This document shows positions 50,805 to 59,903 of a stretch of 64,000 nucleotides of DNA, piece by piece (within the stretch, counting starts at the first letter, position 1; each line of letters begins with the position of its first letter). The DNA lies in NCBI GenBank assembly GCA_019186965.1, contig JABARV010000008.1:1-64000 (forward strand), written 5' to 3'. This DNA is from Turneriella sp. (GTDB lineage: Bacteria > Spirochaetota > Leptospiria > Turneriellales > Turneriellaceae). The position numbers and the translations under genes are program-made. The notes under the pieces are model-generated. The model did no database searches and was not told the origin of the DNA. It was given only the letters and a program-made list of their open reading frames with translations.

Positions 50805-51998
50805 TTATTGTTGCGCGTCTTGTAACGGCGCCTCGCCAATTTTTACCTTAACTGTTTTTTCTTGCCCTTGCCGAATAATCTTTAATTCCACTGTTTCACC
50901 AGGACCTTTTTGCGTTACAGTGGCTTTTAAAACGCTAAAATTTTCTGCTGGTTTTCCGTCGACGTGCGTAATAAAATCGTATGCCTGAAGCCCTGCTTTA
51001 AATGCAGGTGAGTTAAGCGCGACTTGGTTTACAATAAGTCCAAGTTTACCTTTGACACCCAGTGCGTTAAGTTTTTCATCGGTGGGTTCACCGTCTACTT
51101 GCAAACCAACATAACCGTAGCGAATTTTTTTACCCGATTTGAGTTTTTCAATAACTTGTTTTGCATGGTTCACGGGGATTGCAAATCCAAGCCCAATGCT
51201 TCCCCCCGTTTGCGAATAAATCATCTGGTTAATACCAATAACTTCCCCACGAATATTGATAAGCGGTCCGCCAGAATTTCCTGGGTTAATTGAAGCGTCG
51301 GTTTGTATTTTGGGCAATCCGTCGTGGTTGAGGTCTCGGTTAATCGCTGAAATAACCCCTGTGGTAAAAGTTGACTGCAACCCATGCGGATTTCCAATCG
51401 CAAAAGCGTAATCTCCCACTTCGACTTTATCCGAATCGCCCAAGTGTACTGTTTTCAAATTTTTTACTCCACTAATTTTAAGGAGCGCCAAATCGGATCT
51501 TGCATCGGAACCAACAATCGATGCTTGGTATTCCTTGCCGTTTGTAAGTTTGACAATAATTTTATCGATTTTGGCTCCCTGTGCAATCTGCACAACGTGG
51601 GTGTTCGTCACAACGTATCCGTCATTTGAAATAATAAATCCTGTTCCCAATCCGCTTTGTTTTTGTCCACGCCTTTGGCCTTCTGGAATTTGAAAAAAAC
51701 GACGGAACATGGGGTCGTTAAACATGGGATTATTCACTTCCGCAGTAGTCGCAATCAGCACTACCGCCGGACTTACTTCTTTATATATTTGGCGCATTGC
51801 ATCCTGAAACTTTAACGCCATTTGGATAGAATCTGATTTAAGAAGAGGATTATCCGTTGCGCCTTCTGCCAAAGATGACCTGTTGCAAGTACCCGCGAAA
51901 GGTGAGAAGGCAACACCAATCAAAAAAACAAACATAGTTAAATTCGCAATCCCCATCGTCGAAAGACGGAACTTGCGTTTGTTTAACTTTTTAAACAT
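50805..51998 (-). CDS. HtrA/DegP-type serine protease with PDZ domain
   Basis: 397 residues. N-terminal membrane or signal segment (about 17-35, TMFVFLIGVAFSPFAG, then TCNRSS which could be a lipobox-like end). Protease domain about 75-285 with catalytic triad His in VTNTHVV (about 133), Asp in SDLALLKI and Ser in NPGNSGGPL (about 240). One PDZ domain (about 290-390; GLIVNQVALNSPAFKAGL in parts). It degrades and refolds damaged envelope proteins. Located 14 bp downstream of nuoN on the same strand, which links it to complex I transcription. Confidence 0.94.
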   Translation of the reverse strand: MFKKLNKRKFRLSTMGIANLTMFVFLIGVAFSPFAGTCNRSSLAEGATDNPLLKSDSIQMALKFQDAMRQIYKEVSPAVVLIATTAEVNNPMFNDPMFRRFFQIPEGQRRGQKQSGLGTGFIISNDGYVVTNTHVVQIAQGAKIDKIIVKLTNGKEYQASIVGSDARSDLALLKISGVKNLKTVHLGDSDKVEVGDYAFAIGNPHGLQSTFTTGVISAINRDLNHDGLPKIQTDASINPGNSGGPLINIRGEVIGINQMIYSQTGGSIGLGFAIPVNHAKQVIEKLKSGKKIRYGYVGLQVDGEPTDEKLNALGVKGKLGLIVNQVALNSPAFKAGLQAYDFITHVDGKPAENFSVLKATVTQKGPGETVELKIIRQGQEKTVKVKIGEAPLQDAQQ

Positions 51999-52012
51999 AT
52001 ATCCCCCAAAAA

Positions 52013-53545
52013 TTAAAAAATCCGCTGCATTGCAGTGATTCCCGTATTATATAAAAATGCCGTAAAAGAAGCAAATAAACCGATGACTACCAAAAGGACA
52101 GAAAGCACTACGCGTCCCGACTCACCGAACCCAAATTTTTCTTCTGTTACAACTTTACGCTCCGTAAAAAATAGTGGGAGTATAATTGTAACGTAAGCAT
52201 AGAGCGATATGGCCGTTGCAATACCCGCAATTGCAGCAAGAGTTAAATTTCCCGAAAACGCTAAATATTTAAAAAGGAAAAATTTTCCAATAAACCCCGC
52301 TAAGGGGGGCATCCCTAAAAGCGAAAGTACCGAAATTGCAAGCGACCAACTACCAAGCCCTTTGCCGCTAAAAAATTCGCCTAAATTGTCGATAGTGAGT
52401 GCGCCTTTTTCAGGATGCTTTGCTTCTGCGTACGCGATAATTCCGAAACTCAAAAGCGATGCAAGGGTATAGCCAACTGCGTAGATATAAAACCCTGCTG
52501 CTGCTTCTTGCTTGAGAGTCGAAAAAAGAGCGACATTGGTGTCTTTAGGAATAACTAAAAAACAAGCGAGAAAGCCCGCATGGCTTATTGACGAGTACGC
52601 TAAAATACGTTTGATATTCCGTGTTGCTAAAGATGCAAAGGCGCCATAAAGCAGCGAACCTACTGCGACGGTTAAGAAAACAGGCATAAGGTATGGGCGG
52701 AATCCATCGTGCATCACAGAATAAATTTTAAGAAGAAGAAACAATCCGCCTGCTTTTGAGAGCGAACCTAAAATTCCGGTGAAAATTGTCGCCGAACCTT
52801 CGTATACATCGGCGATATAGCTGTGGAGGGGAAATGCGCCAATTTTAAAGAAAAAGCCAACGAAGATAAGGATATACCCTAAAACCATTACTTGCGAACG
52901 CATGTAATGGGGGGCAATATTTTGTATATCACGCAAACGTACTGTGCCGCTTACAGAATAAATTAGCGCAATCCCCAAAAGAAAAAACGCAACGGCAAAC
53001 GCAGAAAGCAAAAGGTACTTAAGCGCCGCTTCGTTATTTGTGAGGCTGTCACGGTTCATACCGACAAGAACCAAAATAGGAATAGAACCCACTTCGAGCG
53101 CAATAAAAAGCGTAATTAAATCCTCGGCGCATACAGCGTAACTGTACCCTGCGACGCTCATCAAAAGAAGAAAATAATTTTCGCCAAAGTCGAGATTTGT
53201 ATCTGCGAGCACACGGCGCATCATAAAAAGGGAGCCTAAAGCAAGAACTAGAAAAACAACTATACTGTTTGCTGCAAAGGCGGAGTACCGCAATGAGCCC
53301 GAAAAAGCAATTACTGCGTCAAAAGCGGTAAACGCCGCTGGAAACAAAGTCGTTTTTCCATCGGCGGTGCTTATCCCGAAAATGACAAGAAGAAGAGCGA
53401 TAAAAAGCGTGAGGGTGGAAAATTGCCATGCCATACGCGTACGATTTTTTTTAAAAGTAAATTGGCTCAAAAGCACGATAAGCGAACCTGTTACCAAAAC
53501 CAGTTGTGGCAGCGTTACGAGTATATCTTTCCACTCAATGTTCAT
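52013..53545 (-). CDS. nuoN: NADH-quinone oxidoreductase subunit N
   Basis: 510 residues from the start codon at 53545 (MNIEWKDILVTL), overlapping the nuoM stop by 4 bp; longer starts would intrude on nuoM. About fourteen helices with the antiporter-like core: LFIALEVGSIPILVLVG with Glu near 135, the GAFPLHSYIADVYEGS segment with a helical break, and LAYSSISHAGF. One of three proton-pumping antiporter-like subunits in the complex I membrane arm. Confidence 0.95.
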   Translation of the reverse strand: MNIEWKDILVTLPQLVLVTGSLIVLLSQFTFKKNRTRMAWQFSTLTLFIALLLVIFGISTADGKTTLFPAAFTAFDAVIAFSGSLRYSAFAANSIVVFLVLALGSLFMMRRVLADTNLDFGENYFLLLMSVAGYSYAVCAEDLITLFIALEVGSIPILVLVGMNRDSLTNNEAALKYLLLSAFAVAFFLLGIALIYSVSGTVRLRDIQNIAPHYMRSQVMVLGYILIFVGFFFKIGAFPLHSYIADVYEGSATIFTGILGSLSKAGGLFLLLKIYSVMHDGFRPYLMPVFLTVAVGSLLYGAFASLATRNIKRILAYSSISHAGFLACFLVIPKDTNVALFSTLKQEAAAGFYIYAVGYTLASLLSFGIIAYAEAKHPEKGALTIDNLGEFFSGKGLGSWSLAISVLSLLGMPPLAGFIGKFFLFKYLAFSGNLTLAAIAGIATAISLYAYVTIILPLFFTERKVVTEEKFGFGESGRVVLSVLLVVIGLFASFTAFLYNTGITAMQRIF

Positions 53546-55044
53546 TGCTGTACGCTCCCTTGAGGAATGGGATTTGCAGGCGCGGCTAAGGATGTTTTTG
53601 CCGCAGTACGTCCTATATCTCCAAGCGCTGAAGGCGCAACACCGAACCAAATAATTGTTGCGCTAAGAAGAACAAGACAAACACGTTCGGCGGTATTGGG
53701 ACGCCACGACACATCGCGTTCGGTGGCACGCACTTTATGGAAAAGGCGGAGCATATACGCTGCGCTAATGACAATTGTAAGAACGGCAAATATTGTAATT
53801 GGCCATGAATAGTACGAAAACCCAAAGAGGATAAAAAACTCCCCAACAAACCCAATTGTTCCTGGAACACCAATAGCCGAAAATACCGCAATAACAAGCG
53901 CAGCCCAGTATACAAAACTTTTAGGGGCACGCATAGCACCAAATTCGTCGGATTTATTACGTACCATTGGCATGCAAACTAATACAAAAAGGAGGGCGTT
54001 CGTAAGTGAATGCCCCACGTTTTGGATAATTGAACCTGTAATTGCGTATTCGTGTGCGGTAATCGCTCCTGCGAAAAGAAGCCCCATGTGCGAGAGAGAC
54101 GAATAGGCGATAACATAACGAAACGACTTTTGCCGGTACGCTGCAAAAGCGCCGTAAAACATTGATAGAAGCCCTAGCACGATAAGGGATGGTCTCCATT
54201 CGATGAGCGCCGATTGCATATTGGGGGTTACAAAACGTAATACGCCGTACGAACCCAATTTGAGAATAATTCCCGAAAGGAGCAAAGTTCCTATAGGCGC
54301 CTGTGTGTGCGTAAGGGGTAACCACGAATGGAATGGCAGCACAGGCATTTTGGCAAGAAACGCGAGCATTAAAAAAATGAGAACTAACTTTTGGTTTCCA
54401 TAGCTTAAAAGCTGTGTATCTTGCGCGATGTTTTGGCGGATGTTGAAATCGACACCGATGCGCGGAGTATAGTAAACGAATGCCGCGAATGCAGCAAGCA
54501 TAAATACCGACGAAAGGAATGTATAGAGAAAAAACTGCATCGCCGCACGTTTGCGTTCCTCTAAACCAAACCGCCATACCAAGTAGACCACAGGAACCAA
54601 AAATAGCTCCCAAAAAGCATAAAAAAGAATTAAATTCCAAGCGGCAAAAACACCTAAAATGGTGCTTTCGAGTAAAAGTAGCATGCCCCAATAGATTTTA
54701 CTCTGCAAAATGCCTTGTTCTTTAAAAACGCCCAGCGAAAAAACAACCGCTATAAAAAAGAGGAATGCAGTTGTAACAAAAAGCGGCAGCGAAATGCCGT
54801 CGAGTGCAAATGTAAGACTAAAACCTGATTGGCCGCCATTCCACCAAACTTCATAAAACTGCGGTGCAGCAGTCGAAGGATGGAAACCTGCAACGATAAC
54901 AAAGCACGCAAACAAAGACACCAAAGTTGCGCCAATGCTTAACCACGCGTTACGGCTAAACCAAGTCACAGGTGCTTTCTCTTCGCGCAATGCTAAGATG
55001 AGGATGGCAACTGCCGCTGGAACAAGAATTGAAACTGCAATCAT
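53542..55044 (-). CDS. nuoM: NADH-quinone oxidoreductase subunit M
   Basis: 500 residues with fourteen helices. Key parts include LILFYAFWELFLVPVVYLV with the conserved Glu (about 145), AKMPVLPFHSWLPLTHTQAP with the lumen-side Lys, and YSSLSHMG (about 320). Antiporter-like proton channel of complex I. It overlaps nuoL upstream by 4 bp (ATGA) and nuoN downstream by 4 bp. Confidence 0.95.
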   Translation of the reverse strand: MIAVSILVPAAVAILILALREEKAPVTWFSRNAWLSIGATLVSLFACFVIVAGFHPSTAAPQFYEVWWNGGQSGFSLTFALDGISLPLFVTTAFLFFIAVVFSLGVFKEQGILQSKIYWGMLLLLESTILGVFAAWNLILFYAFWELFLVPVVYLVWRFGLEERKRAAMQFFLYTFLSSVFMLAAFAAFVYYTPRIGVDFNIRQNIAQDTQLLSYGNQKLVLIFLMLAFLAKMPVLPFHSWLPLTHTQAPIGTLLLSGIILKLGSYGVLRFVTPNMQSALIEWRPSLIVLGLLSMFYGAFAAYRQKSFRYVIAYSSLSHMGLLFAGAITAHEYAITGSIIQNVGHSLTNALLFVLVCMPMVRNKSDEFGAMRAPKSFVYWAALVIAVFSAIGVPGTIGFVGEFFILFGFSYYSWPITIFAVLTIVISAAYMLRLFHKVRATERDVSWRPNTAERVCLVLLSATIIWFGVAPSALGDIGRTAAKTSLAAPANPIPQGSVQQ

Positions 55045-57011
55045 GTGAGGGTACCCATTGCAATAAAAATTAGGAGCATTACACCCGCAAGCGTATACGC
55101 TGCGTAATGCGCGAGAGAGCCATTTTGTAAACGTGCAATAACCCCCGCAAGAATTTGCGCGGTAGCGCCAATACCATCAGAAATAATAGGAAGTATTTTA
55201 AAATCCCACGACGCAATTTTTTCGCCAATTTTTTTATACGGAGTTACAAAAATCGCTTGATAAATTTCGTCGATATAAAGTTTATTCAAACTTAATCGGC
55301 TAAGTGTTCTGTGGAATGCGCCTTCTGCAACTGGGTAACGCCGCATAATGCCGTAATAAATAATTGCCGCTAAAGCTCCCAACACGGCAACGGCAATACT
55401 TGCGCCTACAACCCAAGTTTCCGCAGAGTGGTCTAATTTAGTACGGAAGAGGACAAAAAAATCAGAGGTACTCGCTGGTAAATTCATCCCCAACCTTTCA
55501 AAAAAGATACCTTCGTAACCTGTAAAAAAAGCTGGTATACCAACATACCCAGCGACAACCGTTGGGATACTTAAAAGAACTAACGGCAAATAAAAGCTAA
55601 CTGAAGGTAAATTAGTTTCGGGATGCATGCCATGCGCACGGTCTTTACCATGGAAAACAAGAATACCCAAACGAAAGCTATAAAACGCCGTAAGAAGAGA
55701 AGCTAAAAGAGCGATTGTTCCCAAAGTAGGACCACAACCTTGGAGCGAAAACGCTGCTGTGATAATGTGGTCTTTCGAGAAAAAACCTGAAAGTCCGGGA
55801 AGCCCTGCAAGTGCAAAAAGTGCAAGCCAAAAAAGTAGCGCAAGAACAGGCCGTTTTCGTGCAATCCCCCCCATGTGGCGGATATTTTGTTCGTGGTGCC
55901 GGTATACGATAACTGCACCCGCACCCAAAAAAAGCATCGCTTTAAAAAAAGCGTGTGTAAAAAGATGAAAAAATGCTGCAACATAAGAACCTGTGCCCAC
56001 AGCAAGTACCATAAGGCCTAACTGTGAAACAGTTGAAAAAGCGAGAACTTTTTTGATGTCTGTTTGCGAGACAGCGATAAACGCAGCCACCAAAGAAGTA
56101 AGCGCACCCATCCATGCGACAATTTGCGAGGCCTCGGGAGCGACGAGAAAAATGGGCTCCAAACGCAGCATAAGAAAAATACCCGCAGTTACCATTGTCG
56201 CAGCATGGATGAGTGCAGATACAGGGGTAGGTCCCGTCATTGCGTCAGGAAGCCATGTATAAAGAGGAATTTGTGCCGATTTAGCCGCTACTGCGATAAA
56301 AATCATTAGGCCAATAAAATTTGCGTTCGCAGCGGCAATACTTCCTTTAGAAAAAAGAAAAGTAATTTCGCGAAAATCGGCGGTACCCGTAACGCGAAAA
56401 ATTGCAAACATGGCGACAAGAAACGCCGCATCGCCAATCCTATTTAAAATGAAGGCTTTAATTCCCGAACGCTGGGCATCTTCTTTTTCCATATAAAAAG
56501 AAATTAGCTTGTACGACGAAACTCCGACAAGTTCCCAACCGATAAAAAAAACAAGCAGGTTTGCTGCCGTTGTAAGGAGCAGCATACTAAAAATAAAAAA
56601 ACAAACCCACGCATAAAAACGCGCATAGTCTTTTTTTCTATCCGCTAAGTAGCCTACGCTAAAGACAAGTACGGCTAAAGAAACAAAAAGTACAACGCCT
56701 ATCATTACAAGGTTAAACGCATCGAAACGCAACGACCACTCGAAGCGCACTACCGAGGTAACCATCCATTTAAAAGGCGCGATAATTGTCACTGCCCCTT
56801 CTCCGATAAGGGGTGGATGTATTTGTATAAGGAGTATATACAAACCTATTGCCATAAGCGTCGCAAGAAGCGAAACAAAGATTGTCCAGTATTGCAACCC
56901 TTGTTTTTCAAAACGCTCGGATGCGCCGTAAAATAACGCATTTACAATAGCTGCCAAAAGTGGAAGAACAGGAATTGCTAAAAGTAGATATGGTATTAGT
57001 TCTGGTCTCAT
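55041..57011 (-). CDS. nuoL: NADH-quinone oxidoreductase subunit L
   Basis: 656 residues. Core antiporter fold with FIGWELVGVSSYKLISFY (Glu about 160), IPLYTWLPDAMTGPTPVSALI, seen in parts, and AFSTVSQLGLMVLAVG. After the core come the C-terminal helices and the long lateral helix region ending near LIFIAMGTLT. The distal proton-pumping subunit of complex I. Overlaps nuoK by 4 bp and nuoM by 4 bp, so translation is coupled throughout. Confidence 0.96.
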   Translation of the reverse strand: MRPELIPYLLLAIPVLPLLAAIVNALFYGASERFEKQGLQYWTIFVSLLATLMAIGLYILLIQIHPPLIGEGAVTIIAPFKWMVTSVVRFEWSLRFDAFNLVMIGVVLFVSLAVLVFSVGYLADRKKDYARFYAWVCFFIFSMLLLTTAANLLVFFIGWELVGVSSYKLISFYMEKEDAQRSGIKAFILNRIGDAAFLVAMFAIFRVTGTADFREITFLFSKGSIAAANANFIGLMIFIAVAAKSAQIPLYTWLPDAMTGPTPVSALIHAATMVTAGIFLMLRLEPIFLVAPEASQIVAWMGALTSLVAAFIAVSQTDIKKVLAFSTVSQLGLMVLAVGTGSYVAAFFHLFTHAFFKAMLFLGAGAVIVYRHHEQNIRHMGGIARKRPVLALLFWLALFALAGLPGLSGFFSKDHIITAAFSLQGCGPTLGTIALLASLLTAFYSFRLGILVFHGKDRAHGMHPETNLPSVSFYLPLVLLSIPTVVAGYVGIPAFFTGYEGIFFERLGMNLPASTSDFFVLFRTKLDHSAETWVVGASIAVAVLGALAAIIYYGIMRRYPVAEGAFHRTLSRLSLNKLYIDEIYQAIFVTPYKKIGEKIASWDFKILPIISDGIGATAQILAGVIARLQNGSLAHYAAYTLAGVMLLIFIAMGTLT

Positions 57012-57322
57012 ACGTCTTTTAAATTTTGCATTGCGGTTGTCTCTGCGCTGCGAGCCTTACGGAAAAGCGCAATAATGAGCGCAAGGCCAATAGCCGTTTC
57101 TGCCGCAGCTACTGCCATAACAAAAAGCACCATTATTTGTCCTGTGGTATCGTTAAAGCTACGTGAAAAACCAACGAAAAGAAGGTTTACCGCATTAAGC
57201 ATAATCTCCACCGACATCAAAATAACAATAAGGTTACGCCGGCTAACAACGCCAACAATTCCAATACCAAAAAGGATAAACGCTAAAACAACAATCGAGC
57301 GTACCGAAAGATATTCAACCAT
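57008..57322 (-). CDS. nuoK: NADH-quinone oxidoreductase subunit K
   Basis: 104 residues, three helices. Diagnostic text: GVVSRRNLIVILMSVEIMLNAVNLLFV with Glu in the second helix, and AVAAAETAIGLALIIALFR with the second functional Glu (each shown in part of its helix). It conducts protons in the E-channel of complex I. It starts one base after the nuoJ stop and overlaps nuoL by 4 bp. Confidence 0.95.
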   Translation of the reverse strand: MVEYLSVRSIVVLAFILFGIGIVGVVSRRNLIVILMSVEIMLNAVNLLFVGFSRSFNDTTGQIMVLFVMAVAAAETAIGLALIIALFRKARSAETTAMQNLKDV

Positions 57323-57323
57323 A

Positions 57324-57881
57324 TTACTCCGGCCCCTTGCGGTTATGTTTAGCTATCATTATTGCACCGACGACAGCGACTAAAAGAAGAAGCGAAACTA
57401 ATTCAAATGCAACTAAATATTCGCTAAAAAGGCTTACGCCAATAACCTGTGTCGTGTCGGTTAGGTTTTGCCCTGCTTTAAGCGCTGCAGATGGCTGTAC
57501 GAACGGATTAAAATCGACTTTGCCAATGCGTAACTGGAGCAACATAAAAATTTGTAAAAGAAACGCAAGCGTAAGCACGCTGATTGTTGCCGTGCGTCCC
57601 AAATTGTGTCCTGGGCTTTCAAAATTTTCTTCGCGGATTGCAATAAGCATAATAACGAAAAGAAAGAGTACCATAATCGCGCCTACGTACACAAGAACCT
57701 GGAATGTCGCGAGTGTTTCTGCGCCAATAAGCGCGTACATTGCGGCGAGGGAAACAAAAAATGCAATAAGAAACAAGGCGGACTTTATAGGGTTACGGTG
57801 AAAAACAACGCCGGATGCAGACCCAATGAGCACAAACGCGAAACAGTAAAAGAGGGTTTGCCGAAAACTTATTTCCTCCAC
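57324..57881 (-). CDS. nuoJ: NADH-quinone oxidoreductase subunit J
   Basis: 185 residues from GTG 57881 (MEEISFRQTLFYCF). Five helices with the hallmark VLVYVGAIMVLFLFVIMLI containing the pi-bulge helix 3. GGAGG occurs just inside the frame rather than before it, so the exact start is uncertain, but the protein is full-length. First preserved nuo gene of the cluster: nuoA to nuoI are not upstream. Instead there is a 59-codon gene and a transposase remnant. Confidence 0.92.
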   Translation of the reverse strand: MEEISFRQTLFYCFAFVLIGSASGVVFHRNPIKSALFLIAFFVSLAAMYALIGAETLATFQVLVYVGAIMVLFLFVIMLIAIREENFESPGHNLGRTATISVLTLAFLLQIFMLLQLRIGKVDFNPFVQPSAALKAGQNLTDTTQVIGVSLFSEYLVAFELVSLLLLVAVVGAIMIAKHNRKGPE

Positions 57882-58056
57882 AGTGCGGTGTTAATAACCC
57901 TGTTTCGGTGGAAAGCATTTTGTGGGTTACAAAAGTGGTAGCCAGGCCAGCGGGGCGCGAAGACTCGTCACGTCAGGTAAATTCCGCGTTCTCTGCCGTA
58001 GTTGCGCCATTGTATTTTGCCGCCATCCGTGGCGCCCCCTGTTAAAGCAAAGAGTG

Positions 58057-58236
58057 TTAGGCTTTCTTAACAGCCGCCGCTGCCAGAGAAACCAAGGTTG
58101 CGACCCCGAATCCGATAAGAAAAGGTCTGGCTTCCTGAACGCTCATATGGCCATCTGATAAACTTGGCACAATCGCCGTAAAGGCCGTCGCAGCCGCCAT
58201 TACAACGGTAATGATAATCAGTGTTTTCTTACTCAT
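58057..58236 (-). CDS. 59-residue membrane protein
   Basis: A short frame read on the minus strand from ATG 58236 to TAA 58057. The protein starts MSKKTLIIITVVMAAATAFT and continues AIVPSLSDGHMSVQEARPF, then LIGFGVATLVSLAAAAVKKA. It has two hydrophobic helices joined by a polar loop, Lys-rich at both ends. It is too tidy for chance: a start, two balanced helices and a basic end. No family recognised. It lies upstream of nuoJ on the same strand, 175 bp away, in a region otherwise marked by transposase remains. Confidence 0.55.
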   Translation of the reverse strand: MSKKTLIIITVVMAAATAFTAIVPSLSDGHMSVQEARPFLIGFGVATLVSLAAAAVKKA

Positions 58237-58360
58237 GCAGCAATTAGTTATTGGCTAATTATTTTGTCAAGGTGTACCCAAGCCTTTCGATGGGAAAGAG
58301 AAGGATGATGCTGACCCCCTCCGGCCACGGCAGCGGGGCGCGAATATCAGGTTCGCCGGT

Positions 58361-58746
58361 CGTGGAGGGTTAGAAGCGATTAAGGATTGGGTGGAGAAAA
58401 CTTCTGAGAAGAATGTTAAAGATAAAAAAATTCTGCGTAAGCGGATTGTTGATTATGCTGCCGATCATGGCATCAAGCCAACGGCGGAAAAGTTTGCCAT
58501 TTCAAAGAACACTGTACGCCTCTGGTTGCGCCGCTACAAAAGCGGCATTATTACGAGTTGATGAGCTTTAAAGCAATGCGGAAAATATTTCGCGAAGAAA
58601 AATTAATCCGCGTCAAGCGCAAGAAACCGAAGACGAAACAGAGCCTGCGCGAAGTGAAAAAAGCCTACGCTGGATTTCAACTGTCAGTCCTCAGAGCCGA
58701 CCCATCGGCCGTAAGGGGTCATGATCTTGTTCCCTATCCCTTTTAA
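58361..58746 (+). pseudogene. Transposase remnant with internal deletion
   Basis: First piece (58361 to stop 58559-58561) reads GGLEAIKDWVEKTSEKN, then ILRKRIVDYAADHGIKPT and AEKFAISKNTVRLWLRRYKSG, a helix-turn-helix of IS481/IS3-type transposases. A second piece in another frame from ATG 58561 reads MSFKAMRKIFREEKLIRVKRK and KKPKTKQSLREVKKAYAGFQ, typical of the segment before the DDE domain. The middle is missing and the catalytic domain is lost after about 58680, so this is a dead fragment. No start codon precedes the first piece except GTG 58391. Confidence 0.65.
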
Positions 58747-58771
58747 AAACCATAAACTCGAGGTTTTATGG
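58745..58771 (-). terminator. Intrinsic terminator of ogt
   Basis: Read on the minus strand: CCATAAA, loop, TTTATGG, TTTTT. The arms are 58750-58756 and 58765-58771 and the A-run at 58745-58749 provides the T-run on the minus strand. It lies 12 bp after the ogt stop. Confidence 0.75.
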
Positions 58772-58782
58772 TGGATTTTAAG

Positions 58783-59286
58783 TTAATTACTGTTTTTATG
58801 CTCTAAATCTAAAAGAAATTTTTTTCGTGAAAGACCTCCGCCGTAGCCTGTTAACGAATTATTTGCACCAATAACGCGGTGGCATGGCACAATTATTGAA
58901 ATAGGATTACGCCCGTTTGCAAGCCCCACTGCACGCGCGGCATTGGTATTTCCTATGCGGTGGGCAAGAGCGCCGTACGAGAGGGTTTTACCATAAGGAA
59001 TTTCTTTGAGAGCGTTCCAAACTTTTTTTTGGAATTCTGTACCCTTGGGTTTTGTAGGGATAGTAAATTTTTTAATTTTTCCCTCAAAGTATAGCTTTAA
59101 TTCAGAAGCTGCTTTTTGGAGGATTGGTAAATCCGCCTTGCGTATTCCATATACTTCGGGAAGGGGAGCGTGTTTTTGGTTTTCCATCAAAAGGTGTGTT
59201 AAAAAACTTTCTTCCGCGACAAGGGTTAAACGGCCGATAGGGCTTTGGATTTTTGTGTAAAAAGCCTGAGTTCCACTTTTTTGCAT
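58783..59286 (-). CDS. ogt: Methylated-DNA-protein-cysteine methyltransferase
   Basis: 167 residues. DNA-binding helix-turn-helix and active site in the order FQKKVWNALKEIPYGKTLSYG, seen in parts, ARAVGLANGRNPISIIVPCHRVIG with the acceptor Cys in PCHRVIG (about 132), and GYGGGLSRKKFLLDLE. It moves alkyl groups from O6-alkylguanine to its own cysteine, once per molecule. It is divergent from the ECF sigma gene and followed by its own terminator. Confidence 0.94.
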   Translation of the reverse strand: MQKSGTQAFYTKIQSPIGRLTLVAEESFLTHLLMENQKHAPLPEVYGIRKADLPILQKAASELKLYFEGKIKKFTIPTKPKGTEFQKKVWNALKEIPYGKTLSYGALAHRIGNTNAARAVGLANGRNPISIIVPCHRVIGANNSLTGYGGGLSRKKFLLDLEHKNSN

Positions 59287-59336
59287 AAGATATTTTGTTT
59301 GACAAGACGCATTCTACTATCGACTTCCCGCCGTCC

Positions 59337-59903
59337 ATGGTATTCAAGTACCTTTCCTTTCTTGCGGTACAAGCAAGTAACGCTGTAAGCTTTTTTGAAA
59401 GGCTTTCCCCATACCGTGAAAGGTTGTACCGCCTTGCGCTTGCGCAGCTACAAAATATGCACGACGCAGAAGATGCAGTCCAAGATGCGCTTATAAAAGC
59501 TGCACGCAACACAAACACTTTTAGAAACCAATCGAGCGAGTATACTTGGGTTGTGCGTATTTTAATTAACCACTGCCACGATTTGCAGCGAAAGGCGCAA
59601 AGGCGTAAAAAACGTGAAAGCTCCGACGAAGCGCTCGAACTCAAAATGGACACACGCACAAATGTTGAAGCAAATATCGAACTTTCTGAGACATCAAAGC
59701 ATCTAATGGATGCAGTGAATACTTTGGGCGAAGGGTATAAACCACTCATCCTGATGCGTTATTTTGAAGGGTTAAGTTACGAGGATATCGGCGAAGCCCT
59801 CGAAATTCCTTTAGGCACAGTTAAATCACGAATGAACCAAGCAAAAAATTTGCTTAAAGCAAAACTTTTAGAGCTTGGTATTTCGGAGGCAGACCTTGCG
59901 TAA
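59337..59903 (+). CDS. ECF-type RNA polymerase sigma factor
   Basis: 188 residues from ATG 59337. Sigma-2 region: YRERLYRLALAQLQNMHDAEDAVQDALIKA (in parts; DAEDAVQD is the hallmark) and YTWVVRILINHCHDLQR. Sigma-4 region: LSYEDIGEALEIPLGTVKSRM. A charged linker of about 40 residues joins them. It directs polymerase to stress-type promoters when released from an anti-sigma factor. The next gene starts inside its last codons, a typical sigma/anti-sigma coupling. Confidence 0.92.
   Translation: MVFKYLSFLAVQASNAVSFFERLSPYRERLYRLALAQLQNMHDAEDAVQDALIKAARNTNTFRNQSSEYTWVVRILINHCHDLQRKAQRRKKRESSDEALELKMDTRTNVEANIELSETSKHLMDAVNTLGEGYKPLILMRYFEGLSYEDIGEALEIPLGTVKSRMNQAKNLLKAKLLELGISEADLA

Noticed and set aside
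53957-54691. A 244-codon frame inside nuoM on the same strand in another frame
   Set aside because: nuoM is unmistakable here; the alternative frame is rich in Cys, Arg and Phe with no membrane or domain pattern.
57948-58344. A 14-bp direct repeat CAGCGGGGCGCGAA at 57948-57961 and 58331-58344, possible target duplication
   Set aside because: Too long for a typical target-site duplication and not placed at recognisable element ends; may be the remains of a repeat but I cannot support more.
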